Source: Winogradskyella schleiferi
Lineage (GTDB): Bacteria > Bacteroidota > Bacteroidia > Flavobacteriales > Flavobacteriaceae
Direction: 5' to 3'
NCBI RefSeq assembly: GCF_013394655.1
Contig: NZ_CP053351.1
Location: 620,001 to 684,000, forward strand
Length of the DNA: 64,000 nt
Part shown: piece by piece, positions 1 to 9,401 of the stretch
Position numbering within the stretch: position 1 is the stretch's first letter
How the letters are laid out: each line of letters begins with the position of its first letter
Notes under the pieces: model-generated
The model's input: the letters and a program-made list of their open reading frames with translations, nothing else
Told to the model about the DNA's origin: nothing
The model's database searches: none
Made by a program: the position numbers and the translations under genes

Positions 1-1
1 A

Positions 2-277
2 GCAAAACCATATGAATTAATGAATGATCGTTTCGATACTGGGTTTCATATTTTTGGTATAGAATGGGGTGAGAACTATATAAACTATTATGTTGATGAC
101 GTATTGTATAATCAAATTACGCCAGACGATGTACCAGGCGAATGGGTTTTTAATGATTCTTTTTATATCATTATGAATGTTGCAGTAGGAGGGTCTTATG
201 TAGGATCACCCAATTCCTCTACAGTGTTCCCTCAAGAAATGTTGGTAGATTATGTAAGAGTTTATTCAGCGGATTAA
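2..277 (+). CDS. GH16 family beta-glucanase (laminarinase-like), C-terminal fragment
   Basis: The frame is open from the window edge, so only the last 91 residues are visible. The first Met at position 20 is internal, not the start. The segment FHIFGIEWGENYINYYVDD, followed by a FYIIMNVAVGG stretch and the ending MLVDYVRVYSAD, is the typical C-terminal half of a GH16 jellyroll: the strand after the catalytic site, then the closing DYVRVY strand. GH16 enzymes of this type hydrolyse beta-1,3- or mixed beta-glucans, usually outside the cell. The catalytic ExDxxE motif and any signal peptide lie upstream of the window. There is no C-terminal T9SS domain. A glucan-degrading job fits the GH149, GH17 and GH30 genes that follow. 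Agarase- or carrageenase-type GH16 cannot be excluded from this fragment alone. Confidence 0.85.
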   Translation, partial: AKPYELMNDRFDTGFHIFGIEWGENYINYYVDDVLYNQITPDDVPGEWVFNDSFYIIMNVAVGGSYVGSPNSSTVFPQEMLVDYVRVYSAD

Positions 278-292
278 TTAGAAAATTTTATC

Positions 293-322
293 AAAAGGCT
301 GAGAGTTTTATCTCGGTCTTTT
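293..322 (+). terminator. Rho-independent terminator or attenuator after the GH16 gene
   Basis: A 12-bp stem (293-304 with 311-322, two G-U pairs) has a 6-nt loop and ends in a short T run. It sits 16 nt after the GH16 stop codon. Because GH149 begins only 45 nt later, it may reduce rather than stop read-through. Confidence 0.55.
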
Positions 323-366
323 AAATTGTTAAATCAGATTACACAAAATCAACAAAGCTTATACTT

Positions 367-3300
367 TTGAAAAATACAACATTAGATAGAGTCATAAAAT
401 TAGAACAGGTAACTATAGATAACGAAACATATTTCAAGATTAGAAATAGCGATAAAATGCGTCCATTTTTTATGAGTATCGTAAGTGATTCTAACCATTG
501 GATGTTCATTTCCAGTAATGGTGGATTATCAGCAGGACGTAAAAATTCTGAATTTGCTTTATTTCCTTACTATACAGATGATAAAATTACCGAGTCTGCA
601 GATATTACTGGGAATAAATCAATTTTCCATGTACGTAAAAACAATCAAAAAATTATTTGGGAACCATTGTCTATTAGGCCTTTAGGAGGCTTTAAAATCA
701 CTCAAAATCTGTATAAAAATAGGTTCGGTAATAAGATTATATTCGAAGAGATCAATCACGATTTAGAATTAACATTTAGATATCAATGGAGTTCTAGTAA
801 TACATATGGTTTTGTAAAGACGTCAACGTTAATTAATTCTTCAAAAGAGCCTGTCTATATAACACTTTTAGATGGTATTCAAAATATTGTACCTGCTGGT
901 ATTGGTAGCTATATTCAAAATCAATCGAGTAATTTAGTAGATGCCTACAAGCGTAATGAATTAGAGAAATCTTCTGGGATTGGAATCTACGCGCTTAGCG
1001 CCACGCTTGTAGATAAAGCTGAAGCAAGTGAAGCATTAAAAGCAAATGTTGTATGGTCTTTAGGCTTAGAGCATCCCAAATATTTAGTGTCTTCTTTGCA
1101 ATTAAATAACTTTAGGTCAGGTGAAGGTATTAGTCAAGAAGTAGATGTAAAAGCAGAAAAAGGCGCTTATTTTATTTCAACGGAAATAGAATTGTCTTCA
1201 AATACATCTAAGGAATGGATGCTTGTTTCAAATGTGAATCAAAACCATTCTGATATCGCTTTATTATCAAAGCAAATAAGGGAAGATAAATCCTTAGCGA
1301 AAAAAGTTAATGAAGATGTAAATAAAGGAACGGTAAACCTTATCGAATTAAATGCTGCCTCAGATGCAATTCAACTTACAGGAGATACTTTAAGAGATAC
1401 ACGTCATTTTGCTAATACATTATTTAATATAATGCGCGGTGGGATTTTTGACGATAATTATAATATTGAAAAATGGGATTTTAGCAATTATCTCGAAAAT
1501 GCAAATAAGAAAGTAGCCAGAACATCAGAACCTGTTTTAGCGAAACTTCCAGAGGTATTTTCTTTATCGGACATACAAAAAATAGCATACAACAGTGAAG
1601 ACAAAAACTTTAGACGTCTTTGCTTGGAATATATGCCTTTAAAATTTAGTCGTCGTCATGGAGATCCAAGTCGACCTTGGAATAAATTCTCAATTAATAC
1701 CAGAAGTGAAATAGATGGATCTAAAATTTTAGACTATGAAGGCAATTGGAGAGATATCTTTCAAAACTGGGAAGCTTTAGCGCATTCATATCCTGAGTTT
1801 ATAGAAAGTATGATTCATAAGTTCTTAAACGCAACAACTTTTGATGGCTATAATCCTTACAGAGTAACAAAAGATGGTTTTGATTGGGAAACTATTGAGC
1901 CAGACGATCCATGGTCTTACATAGGATATTGGGGAGATCATCAAATAATTTATTTGCTAAAATTTTTAGAGTTTATTCAAAATCATCAACCAGGTAAATT
2001 AGAAAGTTTCTTTGAAAAAGACTTATTTGTTTATGCAAATGTGCCATACAAAATAAAGCCATACCAAGATTTGCTTAAAAATCCTAAAGACACTATTGTT
2101 TTTGATGACGCTTTAGATCATAAAATTAATGAAGAGCGTGAACAATTAGGAGCAGATGGCGCATTACTTAGGGATGAAAATAGATTCATTATTAAAGCAA
2201 ATTTTGTAGAAAAAATATTAGTAACGACAATGGCAAAACTTTCCAACTTCATACCTGAAGGCGGAATTTGGATGAACACGCAACGCCCAGAGTGGAATGA
2301 CGCAAACAATGCTTTAGTTGGTAATGGCGTGTCAATGGTAACACTTTACTATTTGCGACGATTTTTTGATTTCTTCGAAGAGTTACTAGCGTCAACCACT
2401 ATTAATGAGGTAGAAATTTCAAATGAAATATTTGACTTCTTTAATAGAATATTAGAAACATTTGAAATTAACAAAAACTTATTGTCAGCATCAATTAATG
2501 ATACTGATAAAAGAATAATATTGGATAGCTTAGGAAAAGCTGGTAGTGCTTATAGAACTCATATTTACGACCATGCTTTTTCAGGAAGAAAATCAAGTCT
2601 TTCCATTTCTAAGCTGAAAGATTTTGTAAGTATTAGCAAATCCTTCTTGGAACATTCTATTAGAGCAAACAAACGCTCAGATAATTTATACCATGCATAT
2701 AATTTAGTAACGGTAAATGAGAATTCAGTTTCAATTTCATATTTAAGTGAAATGCTAGAAGGCCAAGTTGCTGTTTTAAGTTCGGGATTTTTGAATGCTA
2801 AAGAAACGCTAGAAGTATTAGACGCATTAAAGCAAAGTAAACTATTTAGAGAGGATCAGTATAGCTATATACTTTATCCTAATAAAGAACTGAAAGGCTT
2901 TTTAGATAGAAATACCATTCCTAAAGAGGCAGTAGATTCATCGAAATTAATGCAAGAATTAGTAAAAGACGGTAATACTCAAATCCTTGAAAAGGATGTT
3001 AATGGAGACTACCATTTTAATGGAAATTTTAAAAATGCAAGTGATGTCTCTGCAGCTTTAAAAAATCTTTCTGAATCGAAATATCAGTCGCTCGTAGAAT
3101 CCGATTCATCAAAAGTTTTACAGGCTTTTGAAGCTGTTTTTAATCATAAAGCATTTACAGGGCGATCAGGAACATTCTACGGCTATGAAGGTTTAGGGTC
3201 TATTTATTGGCATATGGTGTCTAAATTGCAACTTGCAGTTTTTGAATGCTGTATAAAAGCCATTCATGATCAAGCAGATGATAAGATTGTTGGAAGATTG

Positions 3301-3807
3301 TTAGAGCATTATTACGAAATTAATGAAGGAATAGGAGTTCATAAATCGCCAGAATTGTATGGTGCCTTTCCAACAGATCCGTATTCGCATACACCAGGAG
3401 GAAAAGGAGCGCAACAGCCAGGAATGACAGGTCAGGTGAAAGAAGATATTTTAAGCCGTTTCGGAGAGCTTGGTGTCTTTGTAAAAAATGGTAAGCTTTA
3501 TTTTGATCCCTGTATGTTGCGTAAGAATGAATTTTTAAAAGAGGACAAAACCTTCGAGTACATAACAGTTGATGACAAAATAGAACATATTGAATTGTCT
3601 AAAGGCGAATTAGCTTTCACGTATTGCCAAGTTCCAATTATATATAAAATTTCGGAAAGAAATGGTATTGAAGTGACATTAGAAAATGACAAGTCTAAAC
3701 GTTTTGATGGCTTAAGTTTAGATGTAGTTACAAGTAATTTGGTATTTGAGCGCTCAGGCAGAGTATCAGAAATCAGAGTACATATAAAAGAATCGTATTT
3801 AAAATAA
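367..3807 (+). CDS. GH149-type beta-1,3-glucan phosphorylase
   Basis: This very large protein (1146 aa) has no signal peptide and is expected in the cytoplasm. Its length, the (alpha/alpha)6-barrel-like central region and the motif PEWNDANNALVG (D645 as the likely catalytic acid) resemble the GH94/GH149 phosphorylase group. The size and the laminarin-type neighbourhood point to GH149. Known GH149 enzymes phosphorolyse beta-1,3-gluco-oligosaccharides to glucose-1-phosphate and a shortened chain, which saves ATP. The start is a TTG. No ATG or GTG lies between it and the preceding terminator, and the next in-frame Met is residue 30. The gene is followed closely by GH17 and GH30 genes, so an operon is likely. 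A GH94-like enzyme of different specificity is the alternative. Family assignment is from memory of motifs, not a search. Confidence 0.8.
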   Translation: MKNTTLDRVIKLEQVTIDNETYFKIRNSDKMRPFFMSIVSDSNHWMFISSNGGLSAGRKNSEFALFPYYTDDKITESADITGNKSIFHVRKNNQKIIWEPLSIRPLGGFKITQNLYKNRFGNKIIFEEINHDLELTFRYQWSSSNTYGFVKTSTLINSSKEPVYITLLDGIQNIVPAGIGSYIQNQSSNLVDAYKRNELEKSSGIGIYALSATLVDKAEASEALKANVVWSLGLEHPKYLVSSLQLNNFRSGEGISQEVDVKAEKGAYFISTEIELSSNTSKEWMLVSNVNQNHSDIALLSKQIREDKSLAKKVNEDVNKGTVNLIELNAASDAIQLTGDTLRDTRHFANTLFNIMRGGIFDDNYNIEKWDFSNYLENANKKVARTSEPVLAKLPEVFSLSDIQKIAYNSEDKNFRRLCLEYMPLKFSRRHGDPSRPWNKFSINTRSEIDGSKILDYEGNWRDIFQNWEALAHSYPEFIESMIHKFLNATTFDGYNPYRVTKDGFDWETIEPDDPWSYIGYWGDHQIIYLLKFLEFIQNHQPGKLESFFEKDLFVYANVPYKIKPYQDLLKNPKDTIVFDDALDHKINEEREQLGADGALLRDENRFIIKANFVEKILVTTMAKLSNFIPEGGIWMNTQRPEWNDANNALVGNGVSMVTLYYLRRFFDFFEELLASTTINEVEISNEIFDFFNRILETFEINKNLLSASINDTDKRIILDSLGKAGSAYRTHIYDHAFSGRKSSLSISKLKDFVSISKSFLEHSIRANKRSDNLYHAYNLVTVNENSVSISYLSEMLEGQVAVLSSGFLNAKETLEVLDALKQSKLFREDQYSYILYPNKELKGFLDRNTIPKEAVDSSKLMQELVKDGNTQILEKDVNGDYHFNGNFKNASDVSAALKNLSESKYQSLVESDSSKVLQAFEAVFNHKAFTGRSGTFYGYEGLGSIYWHMVSKLQLAVFECCIKAIHDQADDKIVGRLLEHYYEINEGIGVHKSPELYGAFPTDPYSHTPGGKGAQQPGMTGQVKEDILSRFGELGVFVKNGKLYFDPCMLRKNEFLKEDKTFEYITVDDKIEHIELSKGELAFTYCQVPIIYKISERNGIEVTLENDKSKRFDGLSLDVVTSNLVFERSGRVSEIRVHIKESYLK

Positions 3808-3818
3808 ACCCTAAGACG

Positions 3819-5102
3819 ATGCGTAAAAAATCAATTATTATAGTTGTTTTGTTTTCTATGTTGATAATGTCGTGCAAGGAAAACAAAAAAAACAAAATGT
3901 CTGCAAATCAAACAACAAAAGAAGTGACAGCTAAAGACGTATTAGGGAATCCAGAGTATTTAGCAATTTCTTACGGAGGTTATCGAGAAAAACAAAGGGA
4001 AGTTCAACCTACAATTCAAGAGTTAAAAGCGGATATGAAAATCCTTAATGCTATGGGGATAAAGGTTTTGAGAACTTATAATGTCCACTTTGCGCAGGCC
4101 GAAAATTTGCTGAAAGCCATAACAGAATTAAAAAGTGAAGATGCCGATTTCGAAATGTATGTGATGTTAGGCATTTGGATAGATTGTGAAAACGCCTTCA
4201 ATTTTTCCAATGGTGAACCAAATCATAATGCTGAAAGTGAAAGAAATGCCGTTGAGGTAAACACTGCAGTTGACTTAACAAAACGATTTCCTGATATTGT
4301 AAAAATACTTGCCGTCGGAAATGAAGCTATGGTCAAATGGGCAACCAGTTATTATGTAGAACCATGGATTATTTTGAAATGGGTGAACCATCTTCAAGAT
4401 TTGAAGACATCTGGCGAATTATCTAAAGATTTATGGATCACAAGCTCAGACGATTTTTCTTCTTGGGGAGGAGGAGATCCAATATATCACACCGAAGATT
4501 TAGAAAAAATAGCTAAAGCTGTTGATTATATTTCGATGCATACCTATCCCTATCATCAATCGCATTACAATTCAGATTTTTGGAAGGTACCAGAAAACGA
4601 AGAGAATTTATCCAAAAAAGAAAAGGTCGATGCAGCCATGTTACGAGCTTTAGATTTTGCCCAAAGGCAATACGATAGTGTTTCCAACTATATGAAAAGT
4701 ATCGGTGTCAATAAACCAATTCATATTGGTGAAACCGGTTGGGCTTCAATATCCAATGGTCATTATGGCAAAAATGGTTCTAGAGCCACAGACGAATATA
4801 AGCAAGGGCTATATCACAAACACATGCGTGAGTGGACCAACAAAGCTAATATTTCATGTTTCTATTTTGAAGCTTTTGATGAACAATGGAAAGATGCACA
4901 GAATCCTTTAGGCTCTGAGAATCATTTTGGGTTAATTAATCTGAAAAGTGAAGCTAAATATCCAATTTGGAATTTAGTAGACGAGGGTGTTTTTGATGGA
5001 TTGAACAGGGATGGAAAACCGATTACTAAAACGTACAATGGTAATTTGGAAGCATTAATGAAAGATGTTTTAGTACCAAACACTAATTATCCTAAAGATT
5101 AG
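3819..5102 (+). CDS. GH17 beta-1,3-glucanase, lipoprotein
   Basis: The 427-aa protein starts with a lipoprotein signal peptide ending in LIMSC (lipidated C19), so it should be anchored in the outer membrane, possibly facing outward. The GH17 TIM-barrel hallmarks are present: the acid/base glutamate in AVGNEAM (E169) and the nucleophile in HIGETGWAS (E305), followed by the aromatic FYFEAFDEQWK region near the end. GH17 enzymes cut beta-1,3-glucans such as laminarin, either as endo-hydrolases or as transglycosylases. It lies 11 nt after the GH149 gene and 12 nt before the GH30 gene, which supports one transcript. The window also encodes a second GH17 without a signal peptide, so the two probably act on different chain lengths in different compartments. 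Confidence 0.88.
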   Translation: MRKKSIIIVVLFSMLIMSCKENKKNKMSANQTTKEVTAKDVLGNPEYLAISYGGYREKQREVQPTIQELKADMKILNAMGIKVLRTYNVHFAQAENLLKAITELKSEDADFEMYVMLGIWIDCENAFNFSNGEPNHNAESERNAVEVNTAVDLTKRFPDIVKILAVGNEAMVKWATSYYVEPWIILKWVNHLQDLKTSGELSKDLWITSSDDFSSWGGGDPIYHTEDLEKIAKAVDYISMHTYPYHQSHYNSDFWKVPENEENLSKKEKVDAAMLRALDFAQRQYDSVSNYMKSIGVNKPIHIGETGWASISNGHYGKNGSRATDEYKQGLYHKHMREWTNKANISCFYFEAFDEQWKDAQNPLGSENHFGLINLKSEAKYPIWNLVDEGVFDGLNRDGKPITKTYNGNLEALMKDVLVPNTNYPKD

Positions 5103-5114
5103 CAAAATTAAGAT

Positions 5115-6623
5115 ATGAAAGCGTCAAGATATAGCATATTACCACTCTTAATTTTAACAGTAATGAGTTGTAGTTCAGAAAAGAAAGAAAGTAAAAGATT
5201 GGAAGTTGAAATTTATGAAACTTCACAAAGCGGTAATAAACTGACAAGAATCACAGAATTTTCACAGGTAGATTCTTCGGCAGTCATCAAAATATTGCCA
5301 GAACAGAAATTTCAAACCATAACAGGTTTTGGTGGTTCCTTTACAGAGTCTTCGGCTTATTTGCTTAATAAATTGAGTAAAAAAAATCGCGATACGATTC
5401 TTCAAGCTTATTTTGCTAAAGATGGAGCGCGTTATTCACTTACAAGAACTCATATTGCTTCTTGTGATTTTTCATTAAACAATTATACGTATGCGCCAGT
5501 TTCAGGTGATATGGAATTAAAAAACTTCACAATTGAAGAAGATCGTGATGATTTAATTCCAATGATTTTGGAAGCCCATGCAATTTCAGAAGATGGTTTT
5601 AAAATCATAGCATCGCCATGGACAGCGCCACCATGGATGAAGGACAATAATGCATATGTCGGTGGAAAATTATTACCGAAATATTACGATGTGTTCGCCC
5701 TTTACTTTTCTAAATATCTCGATGCCTATAAAGCCGAAGGTATTGATATATGGGGTTTAACGCCGGTTAACGAGCCACATGGAAATGGCAATAACTGGGA
5801 AAGCATGCATTTTACTCCAGAAGAGGAAACGGATTTTGTTCAAAATCATTTAGGGCCAAAATTAGAAGCAGATGGCTACGGAAAAGTGAATATTCTGGGC
5901 TACGACCAGAATAGAAAAGGCATACAAGAATGGGTGGATGAAATGTATAAAGACGAAGCGTCTTCAAAATATTTTGATGGTTTAGCCATACATTGGTATG
6001 AGAGTACATACGACTATTTTCCTGAAGAATTACAATACGGGCATAATAAAGCACCAAACAAATACTTAATAGAAACGGAAGGTTGCGTAGATTCTGAAAT
6101 TCCAAAATGGCAAGATGATTCTTGGTATTGGAAAAAGGAAGCTACTGATTGGGGCTGGGATTGGGCCTCAGCGGAGGATAAGCATTTACATCCTAAATAT
6201 GCTCCAGTAAATAGATATGCAAGAGATATAATTGGCTGTCTAAACAATTGGGTAGACGGTTGGGTAGATTGGAATATGGTACTCGATAGACAAGGTGGCC
6301 CGAATTGGTTTGAAAATTGGTGCGTGGCTCCAGTAATTGTAGATCCAGAAAATGATGAGGTTTACTTTACGCCATTGTACTATACCATGGCACATTTTAG
6401 CAAATATATACGGCCAGGAGCTGAGGTGATAGGAGTCGAAAATCCTGATACCGAATTACAGGTCACAGCAGCAGAAAATCCTGATGGATCAATAGCTGTG
6501 GTTCTATTCAATGAAGAGAAAGTTGCAAAAAATTTCAATTTGAATCTTAACGATGAAACTATAACCGTCAAAATAAACGCACAAGCCATACAAACTATTA
6601 TGATACCAACTAAAACTAAATAA
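5115..6623 (+). CDS. GH30 glucanase lipoprotein (probable beta-1,6-glucan debranching)
   Basis: The 502-aa protein has a lipoprotein signal ending in LTVMSC (C19). The N-terminal region carries TITGFGGSFTESSAYLL, the GH30 strand leading into the barrel. The acid/base glutamate is in TPVNEPHGN (E220) and the nucleophile in LIETEGCVD (E322). The C-terminal part (about 410-502) forms the side beta-sandwich typical of GH30, with LQVTAAENPDGSIAVVLFN. In laminarin-utilising flavobacteria GH30 enzymes are thought to remove beta-1,6 branches or cut beta-1,6-glucan, which would complement GH16 and GH17. Glucosylceramidase-like GH30_1 specificity is possible but less consistent with the neighbours. The gene sits between GH17 and the transporter with very short gaps (12 and 2 nt). 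Confidence 0.87.
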   Translation: MKASRYSILPLLILTVMSCSSEKKESKRLEVEIYETSQSGNKLTRITEFSQVDSSAVIKILPEQKFQTITGFGGSFTESSAYLLNKLSKKNRDTILQAYFAKDGARYSLTRTHIASCDFSLNNYTYAPVSGDMELKNFTIEEDRDDLIPMILEAHAISEDGFKIIASPWTAPPWMKDNNAYVGGKLLPKYYDVFALYFSKYLDAYKAEGIDIWGLTPVNEPHGNGNNWESMHFTPEEETDFVQNHLGPKLEADGYGKVNILGYDQNRKGIQEWVDEMYKDEASSKYFDGLAIHWYESTYDYFPEELQYGHNKAPNKYLIETEGCVDSEIPKWQDDSWYWKKEATDWGWDWASAEDKHLHPKYAPVNRYARDIIGCLNNWVDGWVDWNMVLDRQGGPNWFENWCVAPVIVDPENDEVYFTPLYYTMAHFSKYIRPGAEVIGVENPDTELQVTAAENPDGSIAVVLFNEEKVAKNFNLNLNDETITVKINAQAIQTIMIPTKTK

Positions 6624-6625
6624 TT

Positions 6626-8191
6626 ATGTCAAATGTAAAAACGTCAAAAAGAGTAAGAGTCCCTTATAGACAAAAAGCTGCTTTTGGTGCTGGTCATTTT
6701 GTTCTAAATCTATTGCCTGGAGTATTAGGTGTTTATTTGCAAGTGTTTATTTTAACTGCATTTGGTATGGACCCTGTTTGGGCTGGTCTTTTAGGTGGTT
6801 TACCTAGAATATTTGATGCATTGACAGATCCTATAATGGGATTTATATCTGACAACACTAAATCTCGTTACGGACGTAGAAGACCATATATATTTGCTGG
6901 GGCAATTATTAGTGGTATCCTTTTTATTCTAATGTGGCAGCTAGATGAGAATGCATCGCAAACATACAATTTTTGGTATGTAATGATTTTACAAATACTT
7001 TTCCTTGTTGGTAATACTATGTTTGCCACACCACTTGTAGGACTAGGCTATGAAATGACATCAGACTATAATGAAAGAACTAGACTTATGAGTTTGGCAA
7101 ATTCAATGGGTCAAATAGCATGGATGATTGTACCTTGGTTATACGTTATTATACCAGATGTAAATACTTTCGATAATCCAGCTCAAGGTGTAAGAACTAT
7201 GGCTGTTATTGTTGGTGGGGTTTGCATTTTGTTTGGGATTTTGCCTGCTTTTTTTTGTAGAGGTATTGACTCGGCAAACATGGATAATAGACAAGTAATA
7301 AATTTTAAAACGCTTGCTTCTAACATGCAAGAATTATTTAAAGGGATTAAACAAGTTTCTAAAAACAAGCCTTTCATGAAGCTTTGCGGTGCTACTTTTT
7401 TAGTATTTAATGGCTTTCAACTTGTAGCGGCATTTTCTGTATTCATAATAGTGTTTTATATGAATAGTGGTAGCTGGGAGCAAGCAGGTACTTGGCCAGC
7501 ATGGTTTAATACCCTAAATGCTATAATTACGGCATTTATTGTAATACCAATAATTTCTAAAATGGCAACTAAATGGGGTAAAAGAAATGCATTTTTAATT
7601 TCCACAGCACTGTCAATTTTTGGTTATATATTAAAATGGTGGGGTTTCGATATTCAATTAAATGAAAGATTTAACCAGACGTCTATAGGGCAATCAATGA
7701 CTAATGGTGTAGCTTCCTTATTTGAATTTTTAAATCCATTTTTAGAGAGTGCAGGTATGTCATGGTTTAGTATTGATGCAAGCAATGGAATTCCTTGGCT
7801 TATATTTTTGCCAATTCCCTTTTTTGCATTTGGTATGGGTGGATTATTTACCTTAATGATGAGTATGACTGCTGATGTATGTGATTTAGATGAATTAGAG
7901 AACGGAATGCCAAGAAAAGAAGGAACCTTCGGTGCTATTTATTGGTGGATGGTTAAACTTGGTCAAGCTATTGCGATCATTTTAAGTGGTGTGATATTAA
8001 AAGTTGTTGGATTCGATCAAAATATAGCTTTACAAACCACTGAAACTATGACATCTCTTAGAATGGCTGATATAGCAGTGCCAGCGTTTACCGCAGGTAT
8101 GGCCATGTTGGTAATGTGGAAATACAGCTTAAATGAGAAAAGAGCTAAAGAAATTAAAGAAGTCCTCGTCGAAAGAAGAGGGGAACTATAA
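6626..8191 (+). CDS. GPH-family (MelB-like) sugar:cation symporter
   Basis: This 521-aa polytopic membrane protein has about 12 predicted hydrophobic helices. The motif FDALTDPIMGFISDNTKSRYG followed by RRRP is the conserved loop after helix 2 of the glycoside-pentoside-hexuronide:cation symporter family within the major facilitator superfamily. The transport acidic residues sit in this segment. It starts 2 nt after the GH30 stop codon and is followed 21 nt later by a cytoplasmic GH17, so its likely substrate is beta-glucan-derived glucose oligosaccharides, driven by Na+ or H+. A long hydrophilic stretch (about 360-400) separates later helices. The exact sugar cannot be read from sequence. 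It would be the inner-membrane step of the locus. Confidence 0.85.
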   Translation: MSNVKTSKRVRVPYRQKAAFGAGHFVLNLLPGVLGVYLQVFILTAFGMDPVWAGLLGGLPRIFDALTDPIMGFISDNTKSRYGRRRPYIFAGAIISGILFILMWQLDENASQTYNFWYVMILQILFLVGNTMFATPLVGLGYEMTSDYNERTRLMSLANSMGQIAWMIVPWLYVIIPDVNTFDNPAQGVRTMAVIVGGVCILFGILPAFFCRGIDSANMDNRQVINFKTLASNMQELFKGIKQVSKNKPFMKLCGATFLVFNGFQLVAAFSVFIIVFYMNSGSWEQAGTWPAWFNTLNAIITAFIVIPIISKMATKWGKRNAFLISTALSIFGYILKWWGFDIQLNERFNQTSIGQSMTNGVASLFEFLNPFLESAGMSWFSIDASNGIPWLIFLPIPFFAFGMGGLFTLMMSMTADVCDLDELENGMPRKEGTFGAIYWWMVKLGQAIAIILSGVILKVVGFDQNIALQTTETMTSLRMADIAVPAFTAGMAMLVMWKYSLNEKRAKEIKEVLVERRGEL

Positions 8192-8212
8192 CTAGATAAA
8201 ATTATAACATAA

Positions 8213-9127
8213 ATGTCATACAGAGAAGAATCCTATTACAACTATAAAAGTTATAGCCAAATTACGACACAAGGTATCGATGTATCAAAACTCAGATTAG
8301 AAGAGTTAAAAAACCTATGGCATAAAACGATGGAAGATGGTTTTCATGGTATATGTTTCAGTATGTATGAAGATGGTCAAAACCCAGGTGATGACATTAG
8401 TGTTGAACAAGTTGAGCGTCGTGTAAAAATATTAAGACCACATGTTGAAGCTATACGTTCATTTTCTTGTATTGAAGGTAACGAGCATGTACCAATTGTA
8501 GCAAAAAGGCATGGATTAAAAACTCTAGTAGGCGCTTGGCTAAGTGATGATAAAGAAGATAATGAAAGAGAAATTGAAGGATTGATAACCCTCGCTAAGG
8601 CTGGGAATGTTGATGTCGCTGCAGTAGGCAATGAAGTCTTATACCGCAATGATTTAACACTTGAAGAGTTGTTGGGTTATATAAAACGCGTAAAAGATGC
8701 CTTGCAAGGGTTAGACATACCTATAGGTTATGTAGATGCCTATTACGAGTTTTCCCGTCACCCTGAGTTAGTTGAAAATACCGATGTTGTATTGGCTAAT
8801 TTGTATCCATTTTGGGAAGGTTGTCCTATTGAGTATGCTTTAGGTCACATGCAGGCCATGTACGGGCAAGTTGTAGATGCGGCTCAAGGTAAACCAATTA
8901 TTATTACCGAAACAGGCTGGCCTAGTGAAGGTGGAAGTTTTAGAGGTGCCATTGCTACTGATAAAGCTGCAATGAAATACTTTATAGACACTATAAATTG
9001 GACGAAAGAAAACGAGATTCCAATATTTTATTTCTCATCATTTGATGAATCTTGGAAAACAGGTGATGAAGGTGATGTTGGAGCATATTGGGGACTTTGG
9101 GATAAAAATGAGAAATTGAAGTATTGA
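8213..9127 (+). CDS. Cytoplasmic GH17 beta-1,3-glucan hydrolase
   Basis: The 304-aa protein has the GH17 fold without a signal peptide or lipobox. The acid/base glutamate is in AAVGNEVLY (E141) and the nucleophile in IITETGWPSEGG (E233), followed by the FYFSSFDESWK segment near the C-terminus that is shared with the lipoprotein GH17 upstream. The absence of an export signal and the position directly after the symporter imply that it acts on oligosaccharides already imported. There it could work with the GH149 phosphorylase, supplying glucose and shorter substrates, or act as a transglycosylase. It is the last gene of the run of short gaps starting at 367. The next gene follows after a 274-nt gap that holds its own promoter. 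Confidence 0.87.
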   Translation: MSYREESYYNYKSYSQITTQGIDVSKLRLEELKNLWHKTMEDGFHGICFSMYEDGQNPGDDISVEQVERRVKILRPHVEAIRSFSCIEGNEHVPIVAKRHGLKTLVGAWLSDDKEDNEREIEGLITLAKAGNVDVAAVGNEVLYRNDLTLEELLGYIKRVKDALQGLDIPIGYVDAYYEFSRHPELVENTDVVLANLYPFWEGCPIEYALGHMQAMYGQVVDAAQGKPIIITETGWPSEGGSFRGAIATDKAAMKYFIDTINWTKENEIPIFYFSSFDESWKTGDEGDVGAYWGLWDKNEKLKY

Positions 9128-9264
9128 TACCTACTACAACAACTAGACAATTGCCAAAATTAACACTACATTAACCATACATTTAAAAAAATGTAATATT
9201 TTAAAGTAGATATTTTCTAGGTGTTTTATTAGTTGAGATAATGATACAGCTAAAAATAATCATG

Positions 9265-9292
9265 TTGTATGTTTTTTGTTGTGCTAAATTTG
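9265..9292 (+). promoter_or_regulatory. Bacteroidota-type promoter for the secreted binding protein
   Basis: TTG at 9265-9267 and TAAATTTG at 9285-9292 are separated by 17 nt, matching the -33 and -7 elements of Bacteroidota promoters. Transcription would start about 100 nt before the ATG at 9402, leaving an AT-rich leader. No clear LacI operator palindrome could be fixed by eye in this gap. Confidence 0.5.
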
Positions 9293-9401
9293 TTGAATAT
9301 CTAATAGGAGTGGTGTAATTTTATCAAATACGCAATTTTGTGATTAATTAATTAGGATTTTAAAACTATAAATTAATATAAACTATATAAAAACAAACAC
9401 T

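Noticed and set aside
9128..9401. LacI operator
   Set aside because: Several AT-rich near-palindromes were considered, but none has the central CG and the length of a LacI site, so no operator is called.
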